NCBI GenBank assembly: GCA_019416265.1
Contig: DXXQ01000176.1
Coordinates: 1 to 7,037 of the forward strand
Length of the DNA stretch: 7,037 nt
Source of the DNA: Clostridiales bacterium
GTDB taxonomy: Bacteria > Bacillota > Clostridia > Lachnospirales > Lachnospiraceae
Direction: 5' to 3'
Part shown: positions 1 to 6,153 of the stretch, piece after piece
How the letters are laid out: every line of letters starts with the position of its first letter
How positions within the stretch are numbered: position 1 is the first letter of the stretch
Program-made: the position numbers and the translations under genes
Notes under the pieces: generated by a model
The model's input: the letters and a program-made list of their open reading frames with translations, nothing else
Told to the model about the DNA's origin: nothing
The model's database searches: none

Positions 1-17
1 ATGTGTATAAGAGACAG
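1..17 (+). other. Sequencing adapter remnant (Nextera/Tn5 mosaic end), not genomic
   Basis: The first 17 bases, ATGTGTATAAGAGACAG, are identical to the last 17 of the 19 bases of the Tn5 mosaic end used in Nextera tagmentation libraries (AGATGTGTATAAGAGACAG), with only the leading AG missing. The mosaic end is an engineered hybrid of the IS50 outside and inside ends, so a natural IS50 copy would not give this exact sequence. Its position exactly at the start of the contig fits untrimmed adapter. Genomic sequence should be taken to begin at base 18. Confidence 0.96.
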
Positions 18-142
18 GTGCAGAACACATAGTCCTCCAGGGCTTCCCTGGTCTCCGGCGCTCCGGCAACAAAGCAGAAGAACATACAGCCAGCCCAGAA
101 CAGGGTTCCTGCTATTGAACCTATATGTTTCAGAACCTTCAT
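18..142 (-). CDS. Partial ORF, putative small membrane or exported protein, truncated at contig edge
   Basis: Reading leftward from an ATG at 142, 41 codons are open before the adapter at base 17 cuts the gene; the C-terminus is missing. The product starts MKVLKHIGSIAG and has one strongly hydrophobic stretch at about residues 7-27, then turns charged (PETREALEDY). This fits an N-terminal membrane anchor or an uncleaved signal peptide. An AGC at residues 17-19 resembles a lipobox, but the residue before it is Trp and the segment stays hydrophobic after the Cys, so I do not call a lipoprotein. Support for a real gene is an AAAGGAGA ribosome binding site at 154-161 (12 nt spacing, rather long) and a good promoter at 197-225. 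Residues read from bases 1-17 would be adapter-encoded. I do not recognise the family. It is divergent from the HTH gene at 249. Confidence 0.6.
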
Positions 143-164
143 ATAATATCTGTTCTCCTTTCAC

Positions 165-184
165 AGTGTCTATATAAGAACACT
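165..184. promoter_or_regulatory. Imperfect dyad, possible operator
   Basis: The 20-bp stretch AGTGTCTATATAAGAACACT has 5-bp inverted arms (AGTGT/ACACT) around a 10-bp AT-rich core whose central TATA is also symmetric. It lies between the predicted minus-strand promoter (197-225) and the ribosome binding site of the truncated gene, just downstream of the expected transcription start. That is a usual place for a repressor site. The divergent HTH protein (249-473) is an obvious candidate ligand, but this is inference; arms of only 5 bp can occur by chance in AT-rich DNA. Confidence 0.3.
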
Positions 185-196
185 ATTCTATAACTG

Positions 197-225
197 ATTT
201 TACAGGGATAATAAGGATATATCAA
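197..225 (-). promoter_or_regulatory. Sigma-A-type promoter for the truncated minus-strand gene
   Basis: On the minus strand a -35 box TTGATA (225-220) is separated by exactly 17 bp from a -10 box TAAAAT (202-197). Each box matches the consensus (TTGACA, TATAAT) at five of six positions with optimal spacing. Transcription would start near 190, giving a leader of about 50 nt that contains the 165-184 dyad and the AAAGGAGA ribosome binding site before the ATG at 142. Confidence 0.6.
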
Positions 226-248
226 GAACAAAATGGACGGAAAATAGT

Positions 249-473
249 ATGATCAGTTACGAAAGATTATGGAAAACCATGGAGAAGAGAGGCATTTCTC
301 AGTATGACCTGTATGAGCATCATAATATTCCGCGTTCTCTTCTCCACAGACTTCGCAATAATATGAATATTGAAATTTTTACCCTCGACAGGCTCTGTGA
401 AATCCTGAATTGTGATATCGGCGATATCTGTGAGCATATCCCGGAGCATCCCGAAACAGACACTACAAACTAG
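249..473 (+). CDS. Small Cro/C1-type helix-turn-helix transcriptional regulator (HTH_26-like)
   Basis: This 74-aa protein is essentially a single DNA-binding domain. Residues about 3-63 fit the five-helix XRE/Cro-C1 fold: helix 1 YERLWKTMEKRG, a turn-helix pair at about 17-34 (SQYDLYEHHNIPRSLLHRLR), then TLDRLCEILNCDIGDICEHI. The ending LCEILNCDIGDI is characteristic of the short HTH_26 (PF13443) family of Bacillota, where proteins of 65-80 aa are normal, so it is complete. The tail EHPETDTTN is probably disordered. The ATG at 249 gives the full domain. Its ribosome binding site is poor (only GGACGGA about 8 nt upstream), suggesting weak translation, and I see no convincing plus-strand promoter; TTCACA (160-165) with TATTCT (184-189) at 18 bp is the best weak candidate and would overlap the 165-184 dyad. 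A strong terminator follows 11 nt after the stop. Targets are unknown; autoregulation or control of the divergent gene is plausible. Confidence 0.85.
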   Translation: MISYERLWKTMEKRGISQYDLYEHHNIPRSLLHRLRNNMNIEIFTLDRLCEILNCDIGDICEHIPEHPETDTTN

Positions 474-484
474 ATTTCCTCTGA

Positions 485-526
485 AGGGCCGCCTGCCCCG
501 ACTAAGGGGGCAGTACGCCCTTTTTT
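485..526 (+). terminator. Intrinsic terminator after the HTH gene
   Basis: An outer stem AGGGC (485-489) pairs with GCCCT (517-521), and an inner 7-bp stem CTGCCCC (493-499) pairs with GGGGCAG (507-513), separated by a symmetric 3x3 internal loop and closed by a 7-nt loop. Six T residues follow directly (521-526). The T-tract exists only in the plus direction, so this ends the HTH transcript and would not act as a classical terminator for the converging minus-strand operon. Confidence 0.85.
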
Positions 527-557
527 ATCCCAGACCTGCTGTCCGGGGGATTTTTTT
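527..557 (+). terminator. Possible second, weaker intrinsic terminator
   Basis: Directly after the first terminator, ATCCC (527-531) pairs with GGGAT (547-551). A short GAC/GTC inner stem sits inside a small asymmetric loop, and seven T residues follow (551-557). The stem is weak, but the hairpin plus T-run layout, in tandem with the terminator at 485-526, suggests a backup that protects the convergent operon from read-through. Could be chance. Confidence 0.4.
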
Positions 558-565
558 CAGCCCTA

Positions 566-1372
566 TTATCGGCAAAGACGGCCGAACGCCATGCCTAACT
601 TTCCACCTTCCAGAATATATTTTTTAATATCCCTCTGAAGGCTTGTTTCTTCTGCAAAATTTTCCGGCTTGTACTCTTTTGTGCGGTACAGCCATTCCGT
701 AAATTCTGTATTGTCCAAATCCTCCTTATATATCTCAAAACGGTTCTGGAAACGGATGATATTGGAGGTTTCCGGAAGGAATTTCTTTAATGCAGGGGCC
801 AGAAGCCATGAATCGCAGATATAGTCCACCTCTGCATATTCCGGATAATGCTTCGGGAAAAATTCCTTTGCCTGGGCGATGGAAGCGTCACAGTTTTCCT
901 CTGTGATCTTTGCATCAGAGGGGATATGGATATTGATCACTTTCTCTCCCTCTTCTATATTTCTCTCAAACTCCAGTTCTCCGAGACGGAAAACCGTCAT
1001 TCCGATCTGGCGGACTGTCCACCACTCCCTGTCACAAGCATACTCCCCTGTCCTTCTGAAACATTCGTCTCCAAAACGTGTGAGACATCCCATGGTGTCG
1101 TTAAATATTTTGTCGCTGATTCCGTTTTTTACATAATCCTCGTAGCGCTTCGTCGCACATTCCAGCGTACAGGCAAGGATTTTTATATTTCTTTCATCCG
1201 GTTTGAGAATTTCTCTTAATTCCTCAAGGGCTTCTTCACTTGTCTCCCAGGTCTGAAACCTGTTGAGCTGAGGGCGGATGCTCTCAAAATCAAAACTGTC
1301 TGAAAATGCAATGACCGGCTCTGCAAGCTCCGGCTGAAGTTTAATTCGTTCACATATTTCTCTGATCGTCAT
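566..1372 (-). CDS. Two-domain GNAT-like acyltransferase (NAT_N plus GNAT_C architecture)
   Basis: This is a 268-aa soluble protein without signal peptide or membrane segment. The N-terminal helical half (about 1-115) fits the NAT_N domain that precedes a GNAT-like C-terminal domain (about 145-265) in Bacillota proteins annotated as acyltransferase-domain proteins (PF18082/PF18164, recognised from memory). Telling features are DREWWTVRQIGMTVFRLGEL (114-133), NIHIPSDAKIT (147-157), a helix ending FFPKHYPEY (171-179), and CDSWLLAPALKKFLPETSNI (186-205) followed by RFQNRFEI. The family is predicted to transfer an acyl group to a small-molecule amine or hydroxyl; substrate and acyl donor cannot be read from the sequence. 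The start is supported by GAGAGGA at 1381-1387, 8 nt upstream. It lies 22 nt after the RsmH-like gene and is the last gene of the operon, with no U-tract terminator of its own before the convergent HTH gene. Confidence 0.8.
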   Translation of the reverse strand: MTIREICERIKLQPELAEPVIAFSDSFDFESIRPQLNRFQTWETSEEALEELREILKPDERNIKILACTLECATKRYEDYVKNGISDKIFNDTMGCLTRFGDECFRRTGEYACDREWWTVRQIGMTVFRLGELEFERNIEEGEKVINIHIPSDAKITEENCDASIAQAKEFFPKHYPEYAEVDYICDSWLLAPALKKFLPETSNIIRFQNRFEIYKEDLDNTEFTEWLYRTKEYKPENFAEETSLQRDIKKYILEGGKLGMAFGRLCR

Positions 1373-1394
1373 AGTGTTTTTCCTCTCTTTCTTT

Positions 1395-2444
1395 TTAATC
1401 TTCTGCTCTGATCGCCCATCTCATTTTTGTGGACCGGGCTCTTCCGTTCTGTGCACATTCCTCTGCTGAGGGACGGATCACATCTTTGGATATTTCGCTG
1501 TACACACCTTCGTTATAAAGACTTTTGAAGGATTTCTTCACAAGCCTGTCCTCTCCGGAATGGAAAGTGAGAATGGCAGCCCTGCCGTTGGGAGCAAGAA
1601 CCTTCGGCAGTTTTTCCAGGAATTCATAGAGTACCTCAAACTCACTGTTGACATCGATCCGAAGAGCCTGAAAGGTTCTCTGACAGGACTTCTTCACCGC
1701 TTCTTTGCGCTCTGCCGCCGGTACTCTCACCAGCGCCTCCTCTATTGTTTTCTGAAGGTCCGTAGTCGTCTCGATCCTGCCGCCTTTTTTGATTTTTCTC
1801 ACAACTGCGCCTGCGATTTCCTCTGCATAGGGCTCGTCGGAGTTTTCGATCAACATTCCCGTCAATTCCTCTTTCCCGATTGTTTTCAGCCTCTGAGCAG
1901 CGCTGATCCCCTTTTGGGGATTCATGCGAAGATCCAGCGGCCCCTCTACTTTATAAGAAAACCCCCTCTCCGGGTTGTCGATCTGCATGGAGGATACTCC
2001 AAGGTCTGCAAGGATGAAATCAAACTTCCCTGCCTCCTCCGCCACCTTGTCGATGTCGCGGAAATTTTGAAGCTTAACAGTAAGGATTTCCGGACCAAAG
2101 CCCTGCTTTTCCAGTCTTTCCTTTGTTTTCGCAGATTCAATGGGATCCACATCAAGGGCGTAAAGATGTCCTTTTCCCTCCAGGCGTTCCAGCATTGCCC
2201 TGGTATGTCCTCCATACCCAAGAGTGGCATCAAGCCCCTGCTGTCCCGGTTTGATCTGAAGAAAATCCAGGATTTCCTTTACCATAATGGAGATATGCAT
2301 TCCTGCCGGAGTGCTGCCCTTGCTGATGACCTTCGCAATGGTATCCGCATATTTTTCCGGATTTAACTCTTTATATTTTTCTTTATAATTTCTCGGATGT
2401 GTGCCTGAATATCGCACACGGCGTTTATGCTGCTTTTCTTCCAT
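1395..2444 (-). CDS. rsmH: RsmH-family 16S rRNA (cytosine-N4)-methyltransferase, probable second-copy paralog
   Basis: The 349-aa product carries the RsmH/MraW hallmarks in order: HISIMVKEIL (50-59, like HVSVLLEE), SAM-binding loop DATLGYGGH (72-80), acidic end of beta-2 LDVD (97-100), DLGVSS (147-152), ERGFSY (159-164), GPLDLRM (168-174), RTFQALRIDVN (256-266), TFHSGEDRLVK (293-303) and C-terminal RARSTKMR (335-342). RsmH methylates N4 of C1402 in the ribosomal P site using SAM. Differences from the housekeeping enzyme (about 310 aa) are a basic N-terminal extension of about 48 residues, Gly297 where FHSLEDR has Leu, and a short C-terminal linker. It also lies outside the usual mraZ-rsmH-ftsL cell-division cluster. 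I therefore read it as the second copy (RsmH2-type) known in some Lachnospiraceae; its target may differ from C1402. The start is backed by GGAGG at 2455-2459. It sits 24 nt after the ABC gene and 22 nt before the acyltransferase. Confidence 0.88.
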   Translation of the reverse strand: MEEKQHKRRVRYSGTHPRNYKEKYKELNPEKYADTIAKVISKGSTPAGMHISIMVKEILDFLQIKPGQQGLDATLGYGGHTRAMLERLEGKGHLYALDVDPIESAKTKERLEKQGFGPEILTVKLQNFRDIDKVAEEAGKFDFILADLGVSSMQIDNPERGFSYKVEGPLDLRMNPQKGISAAQRLKTIGKEELTGMLIENSDEPYAEEIAGAVVRKIKKGGRIETTTDLQKTIEEALVRVPAAERKEAVKKSCQRTFQALRIDVNSEFEVLYEFLEKLPKVLAPNGRAAILTFHSGEDRLVKKSFKSLYNEGVYSEISKDVIRPSAEECAQNGRARSTKMRWAIRAED

Positions 2445-2468
2445 ATCGTCGTTTCCTCCGTTTCTTTT

Positions 2469-4316
2469 TTATTTACAGCCCCATGATTTTGCAGAAAGGA
2501 TCTTCCGTGCGGATTCCTCTTCAAACTGTCTGGAGTATAAATCGTAATAATAGCCTCTGGCAGCCAGCAGCTCCCTGTGAGTTCCCTGTTCCATGATCTT
2601 TCCGTCCTTTACAACCAGGATCAGATCTGCCTTGCGGATGGTGGAAAGCCTGTGCGCGATCACAAAGGAGGTATGTCCCTTCAGCAGGGTTTCCGTTGCC
2701 TTCTGGATCAGCTGCTCCGTCTGGGTATCGATGGATGACGTTGCCTCATCCAGGACAAAAATCCCCGGTTTTGCAAGGATTGCCCTTGCAAAGGAAATGA
2801 GCTGTTTTTCCCCTGTGGAAAGCCGTCCGCCGCTCTCTCCCACATCGCTTTCGTATCCTTTTTCCAGCTTGCGGGCAACAACATCTGCAGAAACCTGTTT
2901 CGCAGCTTCCCGCACCTCCTCGTCTGTGGCATCCAGCCGTCCGTATCGGATATTGTCATATACGGACCCGGAAAACAGATGGGGATTCTGCAGGACATAG
3001 CCGATCTGGCTGTGAAGCCACAGCTGGGAACGCTCTCTGTAATCCTTTCCGTCAATCAGGATCCGTCCACTGGTGGGTTCAAAAAAGCGGCCCAGAAGGT
3101 TGACCAGCGTTGATTTTCCCGCGCCTGTCTCCCCTACAATGGCAACATTTGTTCCTGCTTTTACATGAAGATTAAAATGCTCCAGCACATATTCCTTGCC
3201 GTCCGGGTACTTAAAGGAAACATCCTCAAACACAATATCCCCCTTTATTTTTTCCCAGTTTTCCTTCTTTGGATGGAACATGTCGCCGTAAATCGCTTCT
3301 ACCTCAGGGCTGTCTGTCACATTTGGCTCCTGCTCCAGAAGATCTGTCACACGCTCAATATTCGCCTGACAGGAAATCAGGTCGGAAAGCAGTCGTGCAA
3401 GCTGCTGGATGGGCTCAAAAATCGTTACTGCATAGGAAATAAACACCGAAAAGGTTCCAAGCTGCATGATCTCCTCCTGCACCATGTAACCGCCCTTTGC
3501 CAGAACAAGGGCTGCTGCCGCTGATCCGAAAAAGGCGATCGTCGGAATATAAATGGCATTCAGTCTGGCGGAACGGCTTGCCGCGTGATGCATTTTCTCT
3601 GTTATGCCGTAAAATCTGTTCTGATTGTCCTCCTCGATCACCATGCTCTTGGAGGTTCGAACCCCTGTGATCCCCTCGTTGTAGGCATTGGTGATCTGAG
3701 CGTTTACCTTTCTTACCTTACGGTTCCACTGCAGGATTCTGTTCTGGAAATAAACAGTCAGAACTGCAATACAGGGAACGACCAGTGTAATGATCAGCGC
3801 CAGCTTCCAGTTCAGAACAAACATAATTCCAAATACACTGAGCACATATCCCAGGGCCCAGAGCATATCGATCATTCCCCAGGCCGTCATTCCTGCGATC
3901 CTCAGGGTATCGCTCATAACCCTGGCATGGATATAACCCACAGGAGTCGTATTATAATAAGAAAAAGAAAGGGTCTGAAGATGCTCAAACTGTGCCCTTT
4001 TTAAATCTTTTCCCACATTCATCTCTATCTTCGTTGCAATATGTACAAAGATATAAACCATAACTGCCTGTCCTGCGATCATCGCCACATAGCCCCATCC
4101 AAAGGATGAGATTCCCTGAAGCGTGCCTGCTGCAATATAATGATCGATGGCATAGCTCTGGAACAACGGTACCAGCACATCGATTCCCGCCAAAACCAGA
4201 TTCAGGCAGATATTCAAAACAAACAGTCCCCTGTACGGCTTGAAAAACGGAAGCATTTTTGCCCACGTTTTCAGGCTGAAAGGTTTATTGTAATCCTGTT
4301 CTTCATATAATGACAT
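2469..4316 (-). CDS. ABC exporter half-transporter, permease plus ATPase (BmrD/YheH-like subunit)
   Basis: This 615-aa type I exporter subunit has a six-helix transmembrane domain (about 28-320) fused to a nucleotide-binding domain (about 360-600). NBD motifs are Walker A GETGAGKS (395-402), Q-loop Gln443, signature LSTGE (499-503), Walker B IFVLDE (519-524) with catalytic Glu524, and H-loop His555. The signature is degenerate (normally LSGGQ) while the Walker B Glu is intact. This is the mirror image of the upstream subunit, so the two should form a heterodimer: this Walker A/B with the partner's LSGGQ makes the competent ATP site. A linker of about 35 residues (327-360) joins the two domains. 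The fold pumps drugs, lipids or peptides out of the cell; the substrate cannot be told. Its ribosome binding site GGAGGG lies inside the last codons of the upstream gene and the gap is 3 nt, indicating translational coupling and equal dosage. Confidence 0.92.
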   Translation of the reverse strand: MSLYEEQDYNKPFSLKTWAKMLPFFKPYRGLFVLNICLNLVLAGIDVLVPLFQSYAIDHYIAAGTLQGISSFGWGYVAMIAGQAVMVYIFVHIATKIEMNVGKDLKRAQFEHLQTLSFSYYNTTPVGYIHARVMSDTLRIAGMTAWGMIDMLWALGYVLSVFGIMFVLNWKLALIITLVVPCIAVLTVYFQNRILQWNRKVRKVNAQITNAYNEGITGVRTSKSMVIEEDNQNRFYGITEKMHHAASRSARLNAIYIPTIAFFGSAAAALVLAKGGYMVQEEIMQLGTFSVFISYAVTIFEPIQQLARLLSDLISCQANIERVTDLLEQEPNVTDSPEVEAIYGDMFHPKKENWEKIKGDIVFEDVSFKYPDGKEYVLEHFNLHVKAGTNVAIVGETGAGKSTLVNLLGRFFEPTSGRILIDGKDYRERSQLWLHSQIGYVLQNPHLFSGSVYDNIRYGRLDATDEEVREAAKQVSADVVARKLEKGYESDVGESGGRLSTGEKQLISFARAILAKPGIFVLDEATSSIDTQTEQLIQKATETLLKGHTSFVIAHRLSTIRKADLILVVKDGKIMEQGTHRELLAARGYYYDLYSRQFEEESARKILSAKSWGCK

Positions 4317-4319
4317 TTC

Positions 4320-6104
4320 TTATCCCTCCACCTGTATTCTGTCGTCCTGGCTCATCTGTATCTCATAAATTTCCCGATAGCTTCCCTGTCTTTCAAGAAG
4401 CTCCTGATGCGTTCCCATTTCTTCGATTTTTCCGCAATTCAAAACCATTATATTATCCGCACCCATTAAAGTTGTAATTCTGTGGGATATGAGGATCACT
4501 GTAGCATCTCTGCATTTTGACTCCAGTTCTTTCCGGATTTTTGCATCTGTCTGGGAATCCACAGCGGAAAGAGAATCATCGAAAACCATGATCGGCGCCT
4601 TCTGGAGAAGCATTCTCGCAATGGCAACCCTCTGTCTCTGGCCTCCGGAAAGAGTCACTCCCCGCTCACCCACCAGGGTGTCATACCCGTCCGGAAAATT
4701 CATGATCGCTTCATCCACACAGGCAATTTTTGCAGCCTCACGGATTTCCTCAAAGGATGCCTCCGGTCTGGAAGCGCTGATATTTTCCCTGATGGTCCTG
4801 GAATACAGAAACGGCTCCTGAAGAACGATTCCTATTTTTCTGCGCAGCTCCTTCAGGGGAATCTCCCTGATATCCTTTCCGCCCACAGTTATGGTTCCGC
4901 CTCCCTCAGGCAGCTCATAAAGACGGTTCAGAAGCTGGATTACTGTGGATTTACCGCTTCCCGTGCCGCCCAGAATTCCCAAAGTCTTTCCCTGGGGAAT
5001 GGTAAAGGTCACATCCTCCAGAACCCTGTGGTCTTTGTCATAGCCGAAGTTTACATGGCTGAAGGCAATGTCAAAGCCTTCTTCACAGCTTCCTTTCTCT
5101 CCTGTTTCCCCTTCTTTCTCTTCTCCGTATTCCTCCTCCGATGCAGCCAGAATATAATTCACACGTTCAAAGGAAACGCCCGCCTTGCTCATCTCGGAAA
5201 GAATTCTTCCAAGCCCGCGGACCGGCCATACAAGAGCGGTATTATAAGAAGCAAAGGCAATAAATTCTCCTACGGAAAGTGCTCCGTGAACTGCCTCCAC
5301 TGCGCCGAAAACGATCACGGCAATTACCTGTAAGCCTGTGATGAAATCTCCGGTTCCCCAATACAGGCCGGACATGGTTCCAAGCTTGATCCACAGCTTG
5401 GCAAAAGCATTGTTTTTCTCGTGGAAGCGCTCCATTTCAAACATTTCTCTTCCGAATGCCCGGACTACCCGGACACCTGTGGCATTTTCCTGTACAACTG
5501 TGGAAAGCTCTCCTTCCGCCTCGTCTGCCCAGGTAAACTTCTTTGCGATCAGCCTGTAAAAAACTACGGAATACACTGCCACTACAGGCACAAACACAAG
5601 CACCAGCATGGACAGCTTCACATTCATGGACAGCATGACCGAAAAGGATACTGTAATCAGAAAAACGGTTCGGAATACCTCCAGAAGCTGTGTTACCACG
5701 AAGTTTCGGATCACCTCCACATCTGAGGTACATCTCTGGATAATATCCCCTGTCTGGTGTTTGTCATGCCATTTTACAGGCAGTCTCTGTACATGCGTAA
5801 ACAGCGCGTCTCTCATATTTTTGGCAAAATTTTCTCCCGCCCTGGCTGTGTACAGGCGGCTGACAAACAGCGCTGCCCCGGACAGAACCGCCACCAGGAT
5901 CAGGAATCCCGCAATTGCCCAGAGATGACCGGACAGCCATCTGTGCCCCTGCCCTTCCAGCACGGAATCTACCGTAAAGCGAAAGATCTGAGGGATCAGT
6001 GCATTCAAAATGGTGGTCACAAAGGAAGCGGCCACCGCCATGGCAAAATATTTTTTCGATCCTTTCAGGAAGCGAAGGATCAGTTGTGCTTTTTCATTTT
6101 TCAT
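4320..6104 (-). CDS. ABC exporter half-transporter, permease plus ATPase (BmrC/YheI-like subunit)
   Basis: From the chosen ATG this is a 594-aa type I ABC exporter subunit: transmembrane domain about 18-315 with six helices, then a nucleotide-binding domain about 345-585. Motifs are Walker A GGTGSGKS (379-386), Q-loop Gln429, X-loop VGERG (478-482), signature LSGGQ (485-489), Walker B IMVFDD (505-510) and H-loop His541. The residue after the Walker B Asp is Asp510, not the catalytic Glu, so this subunit supplies the degenerate site in a TM287/288- or BmrCD-like heterodimer, with a perfect LSGGQ for the partner's site. A very acidic linker (about 322-343) joins the domains. The frame is open to a TTG at 6137, which would add 11 residues, but AGAGGAG at 6116-6122 precedes the ATG at 6104 by 11 nt and would lie inside the longer form, so I prefer 6104. 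It lies 49 nt after the LysR gene. Confidence 0.92.
   Translation of the reverse strand: MKNEKAQLILRFLKGSKKYFAMAVAASFVTTILNALIPQIFRFTVDSVLEGQGHRWLSGHLWAIAGFLILVAVLSGAALFVSRLYTARAGENFAKNMRDALFTHVQRLPVKWHDKHQTGDIIQRCTSDVEVIRNFVVTQLLEVFRTVFLITVSFSVMLSMNVKLSMLVLVFVPVVAVYSVVFYRLIAKKFTWADEAEGELSTVVQENATGVRVVRAFGREMFEMERFHEKNNAFAKLWIKLGTMSGLYWGTGDFITGLQVIAVIVFGAVEAVHGALSVGEFIAFASYNTALVWPVRGLGRILSEMSKAGVSFERVNYILAASEEEYGEEKEGETGEKGSCEEGFDIAFSHVNFGYDKDHRVLEDVTFTIPQGKTLGILGGTGSGKSTVIQLLNRLYELPEGGGTITVGGKDIREIPLKELRRKIGIVLQEPFLYSRTIRENISASRPEASFEEIREAAKIACVDEAIMNFPDGYDTLVGERGVTLSGGQRQRVAIARMLLQKAPIMVFDDSLSAVDSQTDAKIRKELESKCRDATVILISHRITTLMGADNIMVLNCGKIEEMGTHQELLERQGSYREIYEIQMSQDDRIQVEG
4324..4329 (-). 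promoter_or_regulatory. Ribosome binding site of the second ABC subunit, inside the first subunit's gene
   Basis: GGAGGG on the minus strand is formed by the last two sense codons (Glu-Gly) of the upstream ABC gene, 7 nt before the ATG at 4316. Ribosomes ending the first subunit finish on top of the start signal of the second, a layout that couples translation and helps keep the two half-transporters at equal amounts. Confidence 0.8.
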
Positions 6105-6115
6105 ACTTCTTTTTT

Positions 6116-6122
6116 CTCCTCT
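6116..6122 (-). promoter_or_regulatory. Ribosome binding site that decides the start of the first ABC subunit
   Basis: AGAGGAG on the minus strand lies 11 nt before the ATG at 6104. No comparable purine-rich site precedes the alternative TTG at 6137, which argues against the longer reading. The spacing is somewhat longer than ideal. Confidence 0.65.
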
Positions 6123-6153
6123 TATCCCCAAACACAAAATCCTGTGCTCCCAT

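Noticed and set aside
1..17. Natural Tn5/IS50 transposon end
   Set aside because: The match is to the engineered mosaic end, not to the natural IS50 outside or inside end, and it sits exactly at the contig edge with no transposase gene.
414..428. Inverted GATATC repeat with a 3-nt spacer
   Set aside because: It falls within the HTH coding region and encodes the family-typical Asp-Ile-Gly-Asp-Ile stretch, so codon choice explains it.
412..627. 71-codon plus-strand ORF across the end of the HTH gene and the terminators
   Set aside because: It overlaps the HTH gene out of frame and reads through two terminator hairpins; the product looks like random sequence.
848..1219. Plus-strand ORFs opposite the acyltransferase gene
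   Set aside because: Antisense shadows of a gene supported by domain pattern, ribosome binding site and operon context.
1560..2366. 268-codon plus-strand ORF opposite the RsmH-like gene
   Set aside because: It is a shadow of a gene with clear family motifs on the minus strand; its product is Cys/Phe/His/Arg-rich without recognisable domain, and it has no credible ribosome binding site or promoter.
6105..6137. TTG-started N-terminal extension (11 residues) of the first ABC subunit
   Set aside because: The strong AGAGGAG site would lie within the extension, and the shorter form starts like other exporters just before the first membrane helix.
6133..6146. Short hairpin CACA...TGTG between the LysR and ABC genes
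   Set aside because: Only 4 bp of stem and no T-tract on the minus strand; too weak for a terminator.
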